A DNA stretch of 64,000 bases from CAYXTI01 sp964468495 (lineage in GTDB: Bacteria; Pseudomonadota; Alphaproteobacteria; Rickettsiales; Rickettsiaceae): assembly GCA_964468495.1 (NCBI GenBank), contig CAYXTI010000016.1:124001-188000 (forward strand), written 5' to 3'. The notes under the pieces are model-generated. The model worked only from the letters and a program-made list of their open reading frames with translations, was not told where the DNA came from and made no database searches. How positions within the stretch are numbered: position 1 is the first letter of the stretch; each line of letters opens with the position of its first letter. This document shows positions 30,161 to 39,850 of this stretch, piece after piece. The translations under genes and the position numbers were made by a program.

Positions 30161-30438
30161 ACCAATAATTATAGTTAAATCATTTATTATGCTATAAATA
30201 AAACAATATACCAGTTAATATTTTACTAAATTTAAATTAAGGTTTATAAAGCTTAACTTAAATAACAATATAAAGTCTATTATAAGTGTACTTTATATAA
30301 AAATCTATTATTTAGCATTATACAACTAATATATTATAGTAATATATGTTTAGTATTGTATTTTTTATATATGCATTATATAATTGTCTGCAATAGATAT
30401 AATAATTAATTAAATAACTACTATAAATAGAAACTTAC

Positions 30439-30765
30439 ATGTCTCGTAGATGTGAATTATCTGGAATTGGTGTTCAGTTTGGAAATAATGTATCTCATTC
30501 AAATAGAAAAACAAAAAGAGTATTTAAACCTAATTTGCAAACTATACACTATAAAAGTAATATTACTGGCCAAAAATACAAATTTAAGATAGCTGCTCAT
30601 TGTATTAGTTCAATTGAGAAAGCAGGTGGATTTGATTTATATATGATAAAAGCTAAAAAAGCTAAATTGGCTAATAAAGCAAAATTAATAAAAAATCAGA
30701 TTAATTTAATTAATAAACAAAATATAAAGAAAAGGGGGAATAATGAAAAAAGGAATACACCCTAA
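30439..30765 (+). CDS. rpmB: 50S ribosomal protein L28
   Basis: L28 is a large-subunit ribosomal protein. The N-terminus MSRRCELSGIGVQFGNNVSHSNRKTKRVFKPN is diagnostic. At 108 residues it is about 30 longer than E. coli L28. The extra C-terminal part is a lysine- and asparagine-rich tail (KAKKAKLANKAKLIKNQ...), in line with the longer alphaproteobacterial form. Its last 23 bases overlap the rpmE start. Confidence 0.95.
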   Translation: MSRRCELSGIGVQFGNNVSHSNRKTKRVFKPNLQTIHYKSNITGQKYKFKIAAHCISSIEKAGGFDLYMIKAKKAKLANKAKLIKNQINLINKQNIKKRGNNEKRNTP

Positions 30766-30967
30766 ATCATATCCTTTAACAGTGCAAATTGGTAAAGATG
30801 AATTTCAAACATATTCTACTATTAATTCAAGGAAAATACTTATGGATGTTGATTTTCGTAAGCATCCTGCTTGGAATAAATCTATAATGAACATAGTAAA
30901 CCAAGCCAATAAAAGTGTAAGTGCTTTTCACAAAAAATTTGGTAACCTATCATTTAATAAAAAATAA
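30743..30967 (+). CDS. rpmE: 50S ribosomal protein L31
   Basis: L31 bridges the ribosomal subunits. MKKGIHPKSYPLTVQ and the C-terminal DVDFRKHPAW are family-typical. The 74-residue protein has no cysteine at all, so it is of the zinc-free type. The ATG lies inside rpmB, 23 bases before that gene's stop, and is preceded by a good AAGGGGG ribosome site within the rpmB coding sequence. The two ribosomal proteins are therefore translationally linked. Confidence 0.94.
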   Translation: MKKGIHPKSYPLTVQIGKDEFQTYSTINSRKILMDVDFRKHPAWNKSIMNIVNQANKSVSAFHKKFGNLSFNKK

Positions 30968-30993
30968 AACATTATTTATTTTATAAATTCTAC

Positions 30994-32256
30994 TTATATT
31001 TGATAATTATATTCATTTAGTTTTTCTTTTAAAGAACTAATTGAAACCCCTAAAATATAGGCTGTTTTATTTATATCTCCTAAACAATAATTTAGTGCAC
31101 TGCATATCATCTGTTTTTCATTAAGTAATGATTGAGATGATACTACCTTGTTATGATTATCAGAAAGATCAATATCATCAGCTGCAATTTCAATTCCTTC
31201 AGATAATAAAACACTCCTATGGATAACATTTTCTAATTCGCGTATATTCCCTGTCCATGGGTAAGTTAACATTTTTTCAAGTGCTAATTTTGATAAAAAT
31301 TTAGGTTTAAGACTATTATATGCAACATACTTCTTAATAAAATAATCACTTAATAAAATAATGTCATTACCCCTTTGCTTCAATGAAGGTAACTCAATAT
31401 GAATAATATTTAGCCGAAAATATAAATCTTCTCTAAAGCGCCCTTTCTTAATCTCTTCAACCAAATCACGATTTGAGGTTGAAATAAGACGTAAATCTAC
31501 TTTTATAGGATGCTTTCCTCCTACTCTATCTATCTCCTTTTCTTGAATAGCACGCAATAATTTAGCCTGTAATTTTAAATCCATTTCACTAATTTCATCT
31601 AGAAGAAGAGTTCCTCCCGATGATTCTTCAAACTTTCCTATTCTACGATGAACAGCACCAGTAAAAGCTCCTTTTTCATGGCCAAATAATTCAGACTCTA
31701 GTAGATTTTCTGGTATTGCTGCACAATTCAGTGCAATAAATAACCGATTTTTTCTAGTACTATTATTATGTATATACCTAGCAAATACCTCTTTACCAGT
31801 ACCTGATGCTCCTGTAATCAAGACATTAGCACTTGATGGAGCTATCTTATCTGCAATTTTAATTACTTTTTTTAAAGCATCAGACTCTCCTATAATACTT
31901 AAAGAATCATCAGAGATTGCAGTAAAAATAGCAGCTATTAAACTTTTATCAGGAGGTAAAGGCAAAAACTCTTTTGCTCCTGCATTAATTGCATTCACAG
32001 CATCTCTAGAAGAAGACTTTACACCATAAGCAACGACTGCTGTATTATTAATACTATATTTTTTCATTAAACTTACTAAATACTTAATATCAAAACAAAT
32101 ATCAATAAAAAGTAAATCAACGCTATTACCTCGATTTAAAAAATTAATTGCTTGATCACAAGACTCTACCATTGTTACTTTAGCATTTCTTTGCTTAGCT
32201 ATGTCTATAGCTAACTTAATATCACCTTTTCCATCTCCAATAATAAGTAATCTCAT
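30994..32256 (-). CDS. flbD: Flagellar sigma-54 activator FlbD
   Basis: FlbD switches on late flagellar genes in alphaproteobacteria by activating sigma-54 RNA polymerase. The N-terminal receiver (1-115) has the FlbD-type segment NAINAGAKEFLPLPPD and Asp52 at the phosphorylation position. The AAA+ domain has Walker A GASGTGKE (149-156), an intact GAFTGA sigma-54 loop (196-201), GGTLLLDEIS and the R-finger region FREDLYFRLN. The C-terminal helix-turn-helix (about 390-420) contains NKTAYILGVSISSLKEKL. Length is 420 residues. No partner such as fliX lies nearby; the structural flagellar genes it would control are 18 kb away in this window. Confidence 0.9.
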   Translation of the reverse strand: MRLLIIGDGKGDIKLAIDIAKQRNAKVTMVESCDQAINFLNRGNSVDLLFIDICFDIKYLVSLMKKYSINNTAVVAYGVKSSSRDAVNAINAGAKEFLPLPPDKSLIAAIFTAISDDSLSIIGESDALKKVIKIADKIAPSSANVLITGASGTGKEVFARYIHNNSTRKNRLFIALNCAAIPENLLESELFGHEKGAFTGAVHRRIGKFEESSGGTLLLDEISEMDLKLQAKLLRAIQEKEIDRVGGKHPIKVDLRLISTSNRDLVEEIKKGRFREDLYFRLNIIHIELPSLKQRGNDIILLSDYFIKKYVAYNSLKPKFLSKLALEKMLTYPWTGNIRELENVIHRSVLLSEGIEIAADDIDLSDNHNKVVSSQSLLNEKQMICSALNYCLGDINKTAYILGVSISSLKEKLNEYNYQI

Positions 32257-32292
32257 AAGACACCTAAATTTTTACTATACAAAAACCATATT

Positions 32293-33117
32293 TTATTCAT
32301 TATACCACTCAGGAATTAATATAGATACTCTACATTTACCTATAGTAGTATTTTTTTCCTCTAAATTTAAATAACTTTCTTTTCTAAGCAATGCAATAGC
32401 TAATCCTTGATAAATTGAGCATAATATTCCAATCTTATTACCAGTTTTATCTAGTAGATCAGTATTTTTAAAAATATCATTATTGTGATTATTTAATACC
32501 AACTGATATATTTTTTTTCTAATTATGCCTTGATGTTTTATCCTAGAAATAAGTTCCTGCCCTATATAACATCCTTTTGTATAACTAATAGCATTTAACT
32601 GATCTGCACCATATTCAACTGGAATTGATTGATTATATTTTAAATCAACTACCCCATCTGGAATAGAATATTTATACTTATCTTCTAAATATAAATTTTT
32701 TATTGCTTGGTCAGTAGATTTAATGTCTTTCTTTGCACAAACAGATCTAAATCCAAGCATATTAAATCTTGGATCACGAAAAGAATAAATTATATTTTTT
32801 AGATTATTTTCAATCGAATATGTCACACAAAATTGATCTGAGACATCCTTAATAACAACATCTGCTGTCAACTTATATAGGTGCAATAAAGATAAAAAAT
32901 CAAATAACTGACTTTTTGGCAAATCTATCCAATAAAACTTATGATCTTGTTGAAATATAAAACAATCAAATAAATATCTTCCTTTATTATTAAGCAGGTA
33001 ATTATATGAAAAATTTTGCTTTACTATATCATTAGTAACAAGACCTTGTAAAAATTTTTGTACGTCTTGTCCATAAATATGAATAACAGACCTATCATTT
33101 AATACTGTAAACATCAA
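32293..33117 (-). CDS. ygfZ: YgfZ/GcvT-domain folate-binding protein
   Basis: YgfZ helps assemble or repair certain iron-sulfur clusters in a tetrahydrofolate-dependent way. The diagnostic motif KGCYIGQEL, with its conserved cysteine, is at about 193-201. The N-terminal FLQGLVTNDI is also typical. The 274-residue length is normal. It follows the ABC ATPase on the same strand with a strong inverted repeat between them. Near grxD and nth it forms a loose neighbourhood of iron-sulfur-related genes. Confidence 0.88.
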   Translation of the reverse strand: MMFTVLNDRSVIHIYGQDVQKFLQGLVTNDIVKQNFSYNYLLNNKGRYLFDCFIFQQDHKFYWIDLPKSQLFDFLSLLHLYKLTADVVIKDVSDQFCVTYSIENNLKNIIYSFRDPRFNMLGFRSVCAKKDIKSTDQAIKNLYLEDKYKYSIPDGVVDLKYNQSIPVEYGADQLNAISYTKGCYIGQELISRIKHQGIIRKKIYQLVLNNHNNDIFKNTDLLDKTGNKIGILCSIYQGLAIALLRKESYLNLEEKNTTIGKCRVSILIPEWYNE

Positions 33118-33158
33118 TCTACTTAATCTTAACCTTCAGATAATTAATATATCATAAA

Positions 33159-33196
33159 TCTAGAAATATTGAAAATTTATTTTCAATATTTCTAGA
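33159..33196. terminator. Perfect 18-bp inverted repeat between ABC ATPase and ygfZ genes
   Basis: The arms 33159-33176 and 33179-33196 are exact reverse complements, starting TCTAGAAATATTG, with only two bases between them. In RNA the loop would open to about six bases. It lies 42 bases past the ABC ATPase stop on the minus strand. Only a short TTTA follows on that strand, so it may be a terminator, a processing site or a protein-binding palindrome. Confidence 0.6.
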
Positions 33197-33237
33197 ATAA
33201 TATTAAAGTAGATTATTTGCTAAACAATTAATAATTT

Positions 33238-34161
33238 TTAATTATTAATTATTTTATAAAAAATATCTTCAAGATTTGGTTGATTGATTCTTAAATCCTT
33301 TATTGCAGCAACTTTTTGAATTTTTATCAATAAATCAATAAAATTCTTATCTTTTTTATCTAACAATATTTTTACTCTATTATCAGCTATAACTTGAGTT
33401 TCGTTGAATATATTTTGTATTTTCTTTACATCAAGATTATTATAAAATTCAATTTCTAATTCTCTACTACCTAAATTATTCAACAAATTATTTTTAGTAG
33501 AGTTTTTAATAATTTTCCCATGATTAATAAAAGCAATATTATCACATAATTCTTCTGCTTCTGCTAAATAATGAGTAGTAATAATAATAGTAACCCCTTC
33601 TTTATTCAAAATTTTTATATAATTCCATAATTGATTACGTAACTCTATATCAACACCAGCTGTTGGTTCATCAAGCACTAAAACTTTTGGAGAATGTACG
33701 ACTGCTTTTGCAATTAAAAATCTACGTTTCATTCCTCCTGATAAATATCTAGGACGTTTATTTCTTTGATCATAAAGACTTAAATCTTTAAGAATTTGAT
33801 CAATTTTATCATCATTTTTTTTTAATCCATAATAACCAGATGAAAAAAATAATAGTTGTTTTATAGAAAAAAAATGATCTATAACTATTTCTTGTGGAAC
33901 AATTCCAATTAATGTACGAGCAGTTTTAGGATATTGATCAATATCATAATCCATAATCTTTACTACTCCAGAGCTTTTTAGCACTGTTCCAGCTAAAATA
34001 TTAATCATTGTAGATTTTCCTGCGCCATTTGGTCCTAATAACCCAAATATTGCGCCTTTTTTTATAGTTAAACTAAGATTATCCAAAGCTGTAAATGATA
34101 ATCCAGTTGTTTTATCATTATAATATTTCACTAAATTAGTAATTTGGATAGCATTAGACAT
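33238..34161 (-). CDS. ABC transporter ATP-binding protein (YadG/NatA type)
   Basis: This is a cytoplasmic nucleotide-binding subunit of an ABC exporter. Walker A is GPNGAGKST (about 41-49), the signature is YLSGGMKRR, Walker B is VLVLDEPTAGVD, and the switch His is in TIIITTHYLAEAEE. A C-terminal extension of about 90 residues follows the ATPase core, as in YadG/CcmA-like exporters. The membrane permease is not adjacent: the next genes are ygfZ and grxD. Substrate is unknown. Confidence 0.88.
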   Translation of the reverse strand: MSNAIQITNLVKYYNDKTTGLSFTALDNLSLTIKKGAIFGLLGPNGAGKSTMINILAGTVLKSSGVVKIMDYDIDQYPKTARTLIGIVPQEIVIDHFFSIKQLLFFSSGYYGLKKNDDKIDQILKDLSLYDQRNKRPRYLSGGMKRRFLIAKAVVHSPKVLVLDEPTAGVDIELRNQLWNYIKILNKEGVTIIITTHYLAEAEELCDNIAFINHGKIIKNSTKNNLLNNLGSRELEIEFYNNLDVKKIQNIFNETQVIADNRVKILLDKKDKNFIDLLIKIQKVAAIKDLRINQPNLEDIFYKIINN

Positions 34162-34274
34162 AAATAGAATTATTGTTTTAATAATTTTAAAATTATTATG
34201 AAGTAATAAAAATAATCAACTTTGTATAAAAATAAATCATCTGATATAACTAGTATTCTTCTATAACTTAAAAT

Positions 34275-34598
34275 TTAATATAATATTTTATTAATCATAC
34301 TCTCCAATTCATTATTCTCATATAATTCTTTTACTATATCACACCCTCCAATAAAATGTCCTTTACAATATAATTGAGGAATAGTTGGCCAATCAGAGAA
34401 AAGCTTTATTGCTTGTCTTAAATCAGAATTATCAATAACATTATAGTCCTTAAAATTTATATTTAATTTTTTAAGAATATTAACCACTGTTGATGAGAAT
34501 CCACACATAGGAAAATCTTTAGTTCCCTTCATAAATAATACAACATCATTTTCTGCTATAGCATTTTTTATCAAATTAAAAATTTCTTTATCTACCAT
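34275..34598 (-). CDS. grxD: Monothiol glutaredoxin (Grx4 type)
   Basis: This 107-residue monothiol glutaredoxin has the CGFS active site in PMCGFSSTV and the glutathione-binding WPTIPQLY and GGCDIV segments. Family members carry and deliver [2Fe-2S] clusters, often with BolA partners. It is divergent from nth, an iron-sulfur enzyme, across 77 bases. Confidence 0.95.
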   Translation of the reverse strand: MVDKEIFNLIKNAIAENDVVLFMKGTKDFPMCGFSSTVVNILKKLNINFKDYNVIDNSDLRQAIKLFSDWPTIPQLYCKGHFIGGCDIVKELYENNELESMINKILY

Positions 34599-34675
34599 AA
34601 AAATTTACTAATATATATTATATAATACCTAAATTATAAAAAGGATTATAATATAGCAAGGCATTATATAACACA

Positions 34676-35314
34676 ATGAATTTAAAAGATAGTAACCAAA
34701 TTTTTAAAATTCTTAGTAGCAATAACCCTACTCCAAAGACTGAATTAAATTATAATAATAAATTCACTCTTGCAATTGCAGTAATTTTATCAGCGCAATC
34801 TACTGACATTGCCGTTAATAAGGCAACACAAAAATTATTTATTAAATATAATACAGCAGAAAAAATGCTGCAACTAGGAGAAAATAACCTGAAATCTTAT
34901 ATCAAAACAATAGGATTATTTAATATAAAAGCTAGAAATATTATAAAATTATCAAATATGCTAATTAAAGATTATCAAGGAAAAATACCTAATACTTTTG
35001 AAAAGTTAATAACACTACCTGGCATTGGTATGAAAACCGCTAATGTCATATTAAACTGCGCTTTTAATAAAAAAACTATAGCTATTGATACACACGTATA
35101 CCGAGTAGCTCACAGATTAGGTTTTACTACATCAACATCCTTAAAAATCATTGAAAAAGATTTATTAACAAAAATTGCAAATAAATGGTTGCATCATGCT
35201 CATAATTGGTTAGTATTACATGGCAGATATATATGTAAAGCAAAAGATCCTAAATGTCTTAGTTGTGCTATTAAGAAATTCTGTTTATATTATAATAGTA
35301 ATAGTAAAAATTAA
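34676..35314 (+). CDS. nth: Endonuclease III
   Basis: Nth is a base-excision-repair glycosylase/AP lyase for oxidised pyrimidines. The helix-hairpin-helix LPGIGMKTANVI contains the catalytic Lys. The catalytic Asp is in AIDTHVYRVAHRLG. The C-terminal [4Fe-4S] site has the pattern C-x6-C-x2-C-x5-C (CKAKDPKCLSCAIKKFC). Length, 212 residues, is standard. Confidence 0.96.
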   Translation: MNLKDSNQIFKILSSNNPTPKTELNYNNKFTLAIAVILSAQSTDIAVNKATQKLFIKYNTAEKMLQLGENNLKSYIKTIGLFNIKARNIIKLSNMLIKDYQGKIPNTFEKLITLPGIGMKTANVILNCAFNKKTIAIDTHVYRVAHRLGFTTSTSLKIIEKDLLTKIANKWLHHAHNWLVLHGRYICKAKDPKCLSCAIKKFCLYYNSNSKN

Positions 35315-35405
35315 AAAATCAAAAATAATATTTTATACTAATAAAAATTATTAATACAAATCATATTTAACAATTTATTTATTAGCCTTAATAAATTTTA
35401 AAAAC

Positions 35406-36053
35406 ATGATAAAAGATAATCTAATGAATAATTACCCAGAACAAGAACCATATAATAAAGATGCAAAAAAGTTAATGGTACTTCTTCATGGAATAGGTTC
35501 AGATGGATATGATTTACTCAGCTTAACACCATATATTAGAGAAAAACTTCCTTATTATCATTTTATATCCCCCCATGGTATTGAAGAATATGATTTAGCA
35601 CCAGAGGGAAGACAATGGTTTAGCCTACAAGATAGATCCTATCAAGTAGTATTAGCCTTATTAAAAAAAAATATACCAAAGATAAATGATATTATTAGAA
35701 TAAAACAAAATCAACTACAGCTAACAAATAAAGATACCATATTATGTGGGTTTTCACAAGGTGCTATGGTTGCATTATATTTAACCTTATCTACTAAAAA
35801 TCCTTATAGTGCTACTATTTCTTTTTCAGGAAGACTCATTCCGCCAGATATAATAGAAAATACTAATAGCCCTATTGCAGTAATTCATGGTCAAGATGAT
35901 AGTATAATTTCATCAGAGGAAAGTAAAAAAACTATTAGTTATTTAAATCAATATAATATAAAAAATGATCATTTAATAATTCCAAAGCTAAAACACTCTA
36001 TTGACATGATAGGGTTAAATTTTGCAATTAATTTCTTAATTAATCAAAACTAA
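35406..36053 (+). CDS. Alpha/beta hydrolase, carboxylesterase/phospholipase family
   Basis: This 215-residue serine hydrolase is related to YpfH/EstB-type carboxylesterases. The oxyanion segment LLHGIGSDG is at about 26, the nucleophile elbow GFSQGAMVAL around residue 120, the Asp in VIHGQDDSI, and the His in KLKHSIDM. There is no signal peptide, so it is cytoplasmic. The physiological substrate is unknown; lysophospholipids or short-chain esters are typical for relatives. A second ATG seven codons in is an alternative start. Confidence 0.82.
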   Translation: MIKDNLMNNYPEQEPYNKDAKKLMVLLHGIGSDGYDLLSLTPYIREKLPYYHFISPHGIEEYDLAPEGRQWFSLQDRSYQVVLALLKKNIPKINDIIRIKQNQLQLTNKDTILCGFSQGAMVALYLTLSTKNPYSATISFSGRLIPPDIIENTNSPIAVIHGQDDSIISSEESKKTISYLNQYNIKNDHLIIPKLKHSIDMIGLNFAINFLINQN

Positions 36054-36144
36054 TAAAAAACATATACTTAACTTGATTAAAAAATAGATCAATAATACAA
36101 TTATATTGTTAAATCAATAATACATTAAAAATATATTTAATAAC

Positions 36145-37410
36145 ATGATTAATAGTAGAGATAAATCGTTAAAAGATATTGATCTAGAAATATTCCAAGC
36201 TATTAAACAAGAACAAACTAGACAAATTAATTCTATAGAATTAATAGCATCAGAAAATTTTGTAAGTAAAGCAGTGCTAGAAGCTCAAGGATCTATTTTA
36301 ACTAATAAATATGCTGAAGGTTATCCAGGTAATAGATATTACTCAGGTTGCAATGAAGTAGATAAAATAGAGAATTTAGCAATAAATAGAGCAAAAAAGC
36401 TATTTCAATGTTCATATGCTAATGTACAACCTCATTCTGGGTCGCAAGCAAATCAGGCTGTTTTTTTTTCTTTATTAAATCCTAATGATACAATTTTAGC
36501 TATGTCATTAAACAGTGGAGGACACTTATCACACGGAAATAATGTAAACATATCAGGGCAATGGTTTAAATCAGTATATTATGATGTTAACCCTAACACA
36601 TACCTTATTGATTATGCACAAATAGAAGAGTTAGCTATAAAATATAAACCTAAAATTATCATAGCAGGATTTTCTTGTTATAGTCATGAAATAGATTTTT
36701 GTTGTTTTAGAAAAATAGCTAATAAAATAGGGGCATATTTAATGGCAGATATTGCTCATATTTCAGGTATTATTGCTGCTGGAGAACACCCTAACCCCTT
36801 TCCTTATTCAGATGTAGTAACACTTACAACACATAAAACTTTACGTGGACCAAGAGGTGGTATCGTTTTAAGCAATAACAATGATATAGCAAAAAAAATA
36901 AATAAAGCAGTATTTCCTGGAATACAAGGTGGACCTCTCATGCATGTGATTGCTGCTAAAGCAGTAGCACTTAAAGAAGCTTTATCAGATAACTATAAAC
37001 AATATATTAAACAAGTAATAAGTAATGCTCAACAGCTCTGCAGAACTCTACAACAAAGAGGCTTTAACGTCCTAACCAAAAACACAAAAAACCACATAGT
37101 AATATTAGATTTAAGAAAAGATAATATTACTGGAAATATTGCTTCTGAGATATTAGAAAAATTAGGAATAATTACTAATAAAAATGCAATTCCATTTGAT
37201 CTAAGAGCTCCTTCTGTTACCTCAGGTCTTAGGCTTGGTAGCGCTGCTTGTACTACTAGAGGTATGAAGGAAAAAGAATTTGAAGATATTGCTCACATAA
37301 TTTCAGATATACTAAATCATATAAAAAATAATAATTTTAATTTACATGATATAGAAAGAAGAATTGCTAAAAGAGTAAAAGAAATATCTAAAAGCTTTCC
37401 TATTTATTAA
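36145..37410 (+). CDS. glyA: Serine hydroxymethyltransferase
   Basis: GlyA converts serine and tetrahydrofolate to glycine and 5,10-methylene-tetrahydrofolate, the main one-carbon source. SIELIASENFVS at the N-terminus, YAEGYPGNRYYSG, and the PLP-binding TTHKTLRGPRGG (Lys near residue 232) are all intact. Length is 421 residues, normal for the family. It is monocistronic as far as spacing shows. Confidence 0.97.
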   Translation: MINSRDKSLKDIDLEIFQAIKQEQTRQINSIELIASENFVSKAVLEAQGSILTNKYAEGYPGNRYYSGCNEVDKIENLAINRAKKLFQCSYANVQPHSGSQANQAVFFSLLNPNDTILAMSLNSGGHLSHGNNVNISGQWFKSVYYDVNPNTYLIDYAQIEELAIKYKPKIIIAGFSCYSHEIDFCCFRKIANKIGAYLMADIAHISGIIAAGEHPNPFPYSDVVTLTTHKTLRGPRGGIVLSNNNDIAKKINKAVFPGIQGGPLMHVIAAKAVALKEALSDNYKQYIKQVISNAQQLCRTLQQRGFNVLTKNTKNHIVILDLRKDNITGNIASEILEKLGIITNKNAIPFDLRAPSVTSGLRLGSAACTTRGMKEKEFEDIAHIISDILNHIKNNNFNLHDIERRIAKRVKEISKSFPIY

Positions 37411-37623
37411 GAAATATTAACAATAACTATCATTAAAATTTTCAGGAATTTATAAATATTTTGCATAACATAACATATTTAATTTACCTAACTTTTCTTA
37501 GATCACTAATAATCTGAGATCAATAATAAAAATATAAAATAACTCTTAAAATTAATTTAATAAATATTAAATTACTGTATAAATAAACAAGTTAATTTAT
37601 AAGAAAAAATAGCCATAAATATT

Positions 37624-39702
37624 ATGAACAATATAAAACCACCTATTGCTGAAAAAATACCTTATCAAATAAAAATTCATAAAGATATAATTCATGATGA
37701 TTATCACTGGTTAAGAAGTAAAGATTGGCCGCAGAAGGTAACTGAAGATAAAATTCTATCATATCTTAAAAAAGAAAATAATTATGGCAATTCATTTTTT
37801 AACCTCCTTTCTAAAGAAAAAAAAATTCTATTTACAGAACTTAAAAATAGAATAAAATTAAATGATAAATCCACATATATCAAAAAAGATAATTATTATT
37901 ATTATACAAAAACTAATAGCAATAGCAACTATACTATTTATTGTCGCAAAAAATGGTCAACTAAAGGAAAAGAAGAAATTATACTTGACACTAATAAGCT
38001 AACTAAATGCTATAAATTTATTAGCATTTCTGATATTGCAATAAGTATAGACCACCAATTACTTGCTTATTCTATTGATTATACAGGAGGAGAAAAATAT
38101 ACTATAAAAATAATCCACCTAACAAAGAAGGAATATCTAAAAGATGAGATTAGTAATACTATAGGAAATATTATTTGGACTGATAATGGTTTTTTTTATA
38201 CTCCTATTGATAATAATTGGAGAGTAAATAAGGTAAAATACCATCAGTTAGGTACAGACCCTAAACAAGATCAAATAGTTTTCTATGAGAAAGATTCTTT
38301 ATATTCAGTTTCAATTAATAAATCCTCTAGTAAAGAATATATTTTTATTAATGTTTCTGGGCATGAAAGTAATGAAATTTACTACTTAAATATAATAAAC
38401 TATAAAAATAATTGTAAAAATAATCTTCCTACCTTAATAAAAAAAAGAATAAACCGTATTAATTATACTATAGATCATAATGCTCCATATTTTTATCTAC
38501 ATATTAATGAAAAAGCAAAAAATTTTTATATATTAAGGACCAAATCAAAAGATTTTAATAAAAATAATAAATGGTCGATATTTATTCCTCATAAAAAAAC
38601 TCAATATTTATCAAGTTTTGATTTAACAAAAAAACACTTATTACTAAACTATAAAAAACAAGGTATAGATATATTAAAAATAGTAGATTTACAAAAGAAA
38701 TTATATAAAACTATATTATTTTCTGATCAATCATATACTGCAACTATTTACTCAACTAATTTTGAAGAAAACGACATTAGAGTTAGTTATTCTTCCCTTG
38801 TGCAACCACATACTACATATAAATATGATATAGAAAAAGATTCTTTACTAATATTAAAAACAACTGAAATTCCTTCTGGTTTCAATAGTAATGACTATAA
38901 AACAGAAAGAATATTTGCTATTAATAAGGGAGTAAAAATACCAATTAGTATTTTATATAAAAAATCTCTCTTTAAGAAGAATGGACTTAATCCATTATAT
39001 TTATATGGTTATGGATCATATGGAATTGGTATCTCTCCTGCTTTTAATAATAAAGCTTTGTCACTAGCTAACAGGGGATTTATATATGCCATTGCACATA
39101 TTAGAGGAGGAGATGATTTAGGCCAAGATTGGTATGAAGCAGCAAAATATTTAAATAAAAAGAATAGTTTTGATGATTTTATTGCAGCTGCAGAAATACT
39201 AATTAAAAAAAAATACACTTCTAAAAATAACATAATTATAGCAGGAGGAAGTGCAGGCGGGATGTTAATAAGTAATGTTATTAATCAGAAACCTGATTTA
39301 TTTAAAGCTGCAATAGCTCATGTCCCATTTGTAGATGTATTAAATACTATGCTTGATGAAACATTACCTCTTACCCCACAAGAATTTAAAGAATGGGGCA
39401 ATCCAAAAGAAAAAATATATTTTGACTATATAAAATCATACTGCCCTTATAGCAATATCAAAAAACAACCCTATCCTCATATTTTTGTTACAGCTGGATT
39501 AAATGATCCAAGAGTAGGATATTGGGAAGCTGCAAAATGGGTAGCAAAATTACGTAATTATAAAACAAATAATAATATAATTATATTAAAAACAAATATG
39601 AATTTTGGTCATCAGGGGGCATCAGGACGTTTTAATTATCTTCAAGAAATAAGTAATGATTTAGTATTTATTTTTTATATTTTTAACATTCCATATAATT
39701 GA
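37624..39702 (+). CDS. ptrB: Oligopeptidase B (protease II, S9A family)
   Basis: This cytoplasmic serine oligopeptidase cleaves after basic residues in short peptides. An N-terminal seven-bladed propeller (about 70-400) starts with DDYHWLRSKDWP. The C-terminal hydrolase domain has YGYGSYGI, the nucleophile in GGSAGGML (about residue 543), the Asp in TAGLNDPRVGYWE and the His in NFGHQGASGR. At 692 residues it is full-length. In an amino-acid-scavenging intracellular bacterium it would help recycle peptides. Confidence 0.93.
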   Translation: MNNIKPPIAEKIPYQIKIHKDIIHDDYHWLRSKDWPQKVTEDKILSYLKKENNYGNSFFNLLSKEKKILFTELKNRIKLNDKSTYIKKDNYYYYTKTNSNSNYTIYCRKKWSTKGKEEIILDTNKLTKCYKFISISDIAISIDHQLLAYSIDYTGGEKYTIKIIHLTKKEYLKDEISNTIGNIIWTDNGFFYTPIDNNWRVNKVKYHQLGTDPKQDQIVFYEKDSLYSVSINKSSSKEYIFINVSGHESNEIYYLNIINYKNNCKNNLPTLIKKRINRINYTIDHNAPYFYLHINEKAKNFYILRTKSKDFNKNNKWSIFIPHKKTQYLSSFDLTKKHLLLNYKKQGIDILKIVDLQKKLYKTILFSDQSYTATIYSTNFEENDIRVSYSSLVQPHTTYKYDIEKDSLLILKTTEIPSGFNSNDYKTERIFAINKGVKIPISILYKKSLFKKNGLNPLYLYGYGSYGIGISPAFNNKALSLANRGFIYAIAHIRGGDDLGQDWYEAAKYLNKKNSFDDFIAAAEILIKKKYTSKNNIIIAGGSAGGMLISNVINQKPDLFKAAIAHVPFVDVLNTMLDETLPLTPQEFKEWGNPKEKIYFDYIKSYCPYSNIKKQPYPHIFVTAGLNDPRVGYWEAAKWVAKLRNYKTNNNIIILKTNMNFGHQGASGRFNYLQEISNDLVFIFYIFNIPYN

Positions 39703-39850
39703 TTATAACTTCAAACAAAAAAGATATTCTAATATTCTATTAGATTAATAATTAATATTATCTTGTTTTTTATAAATAGACTGATATATTTAGCGTTGGT
39801 AAACATGTTATTACTTAATAATACAACTAATAAGCTCTAAGAAGGTGGAT

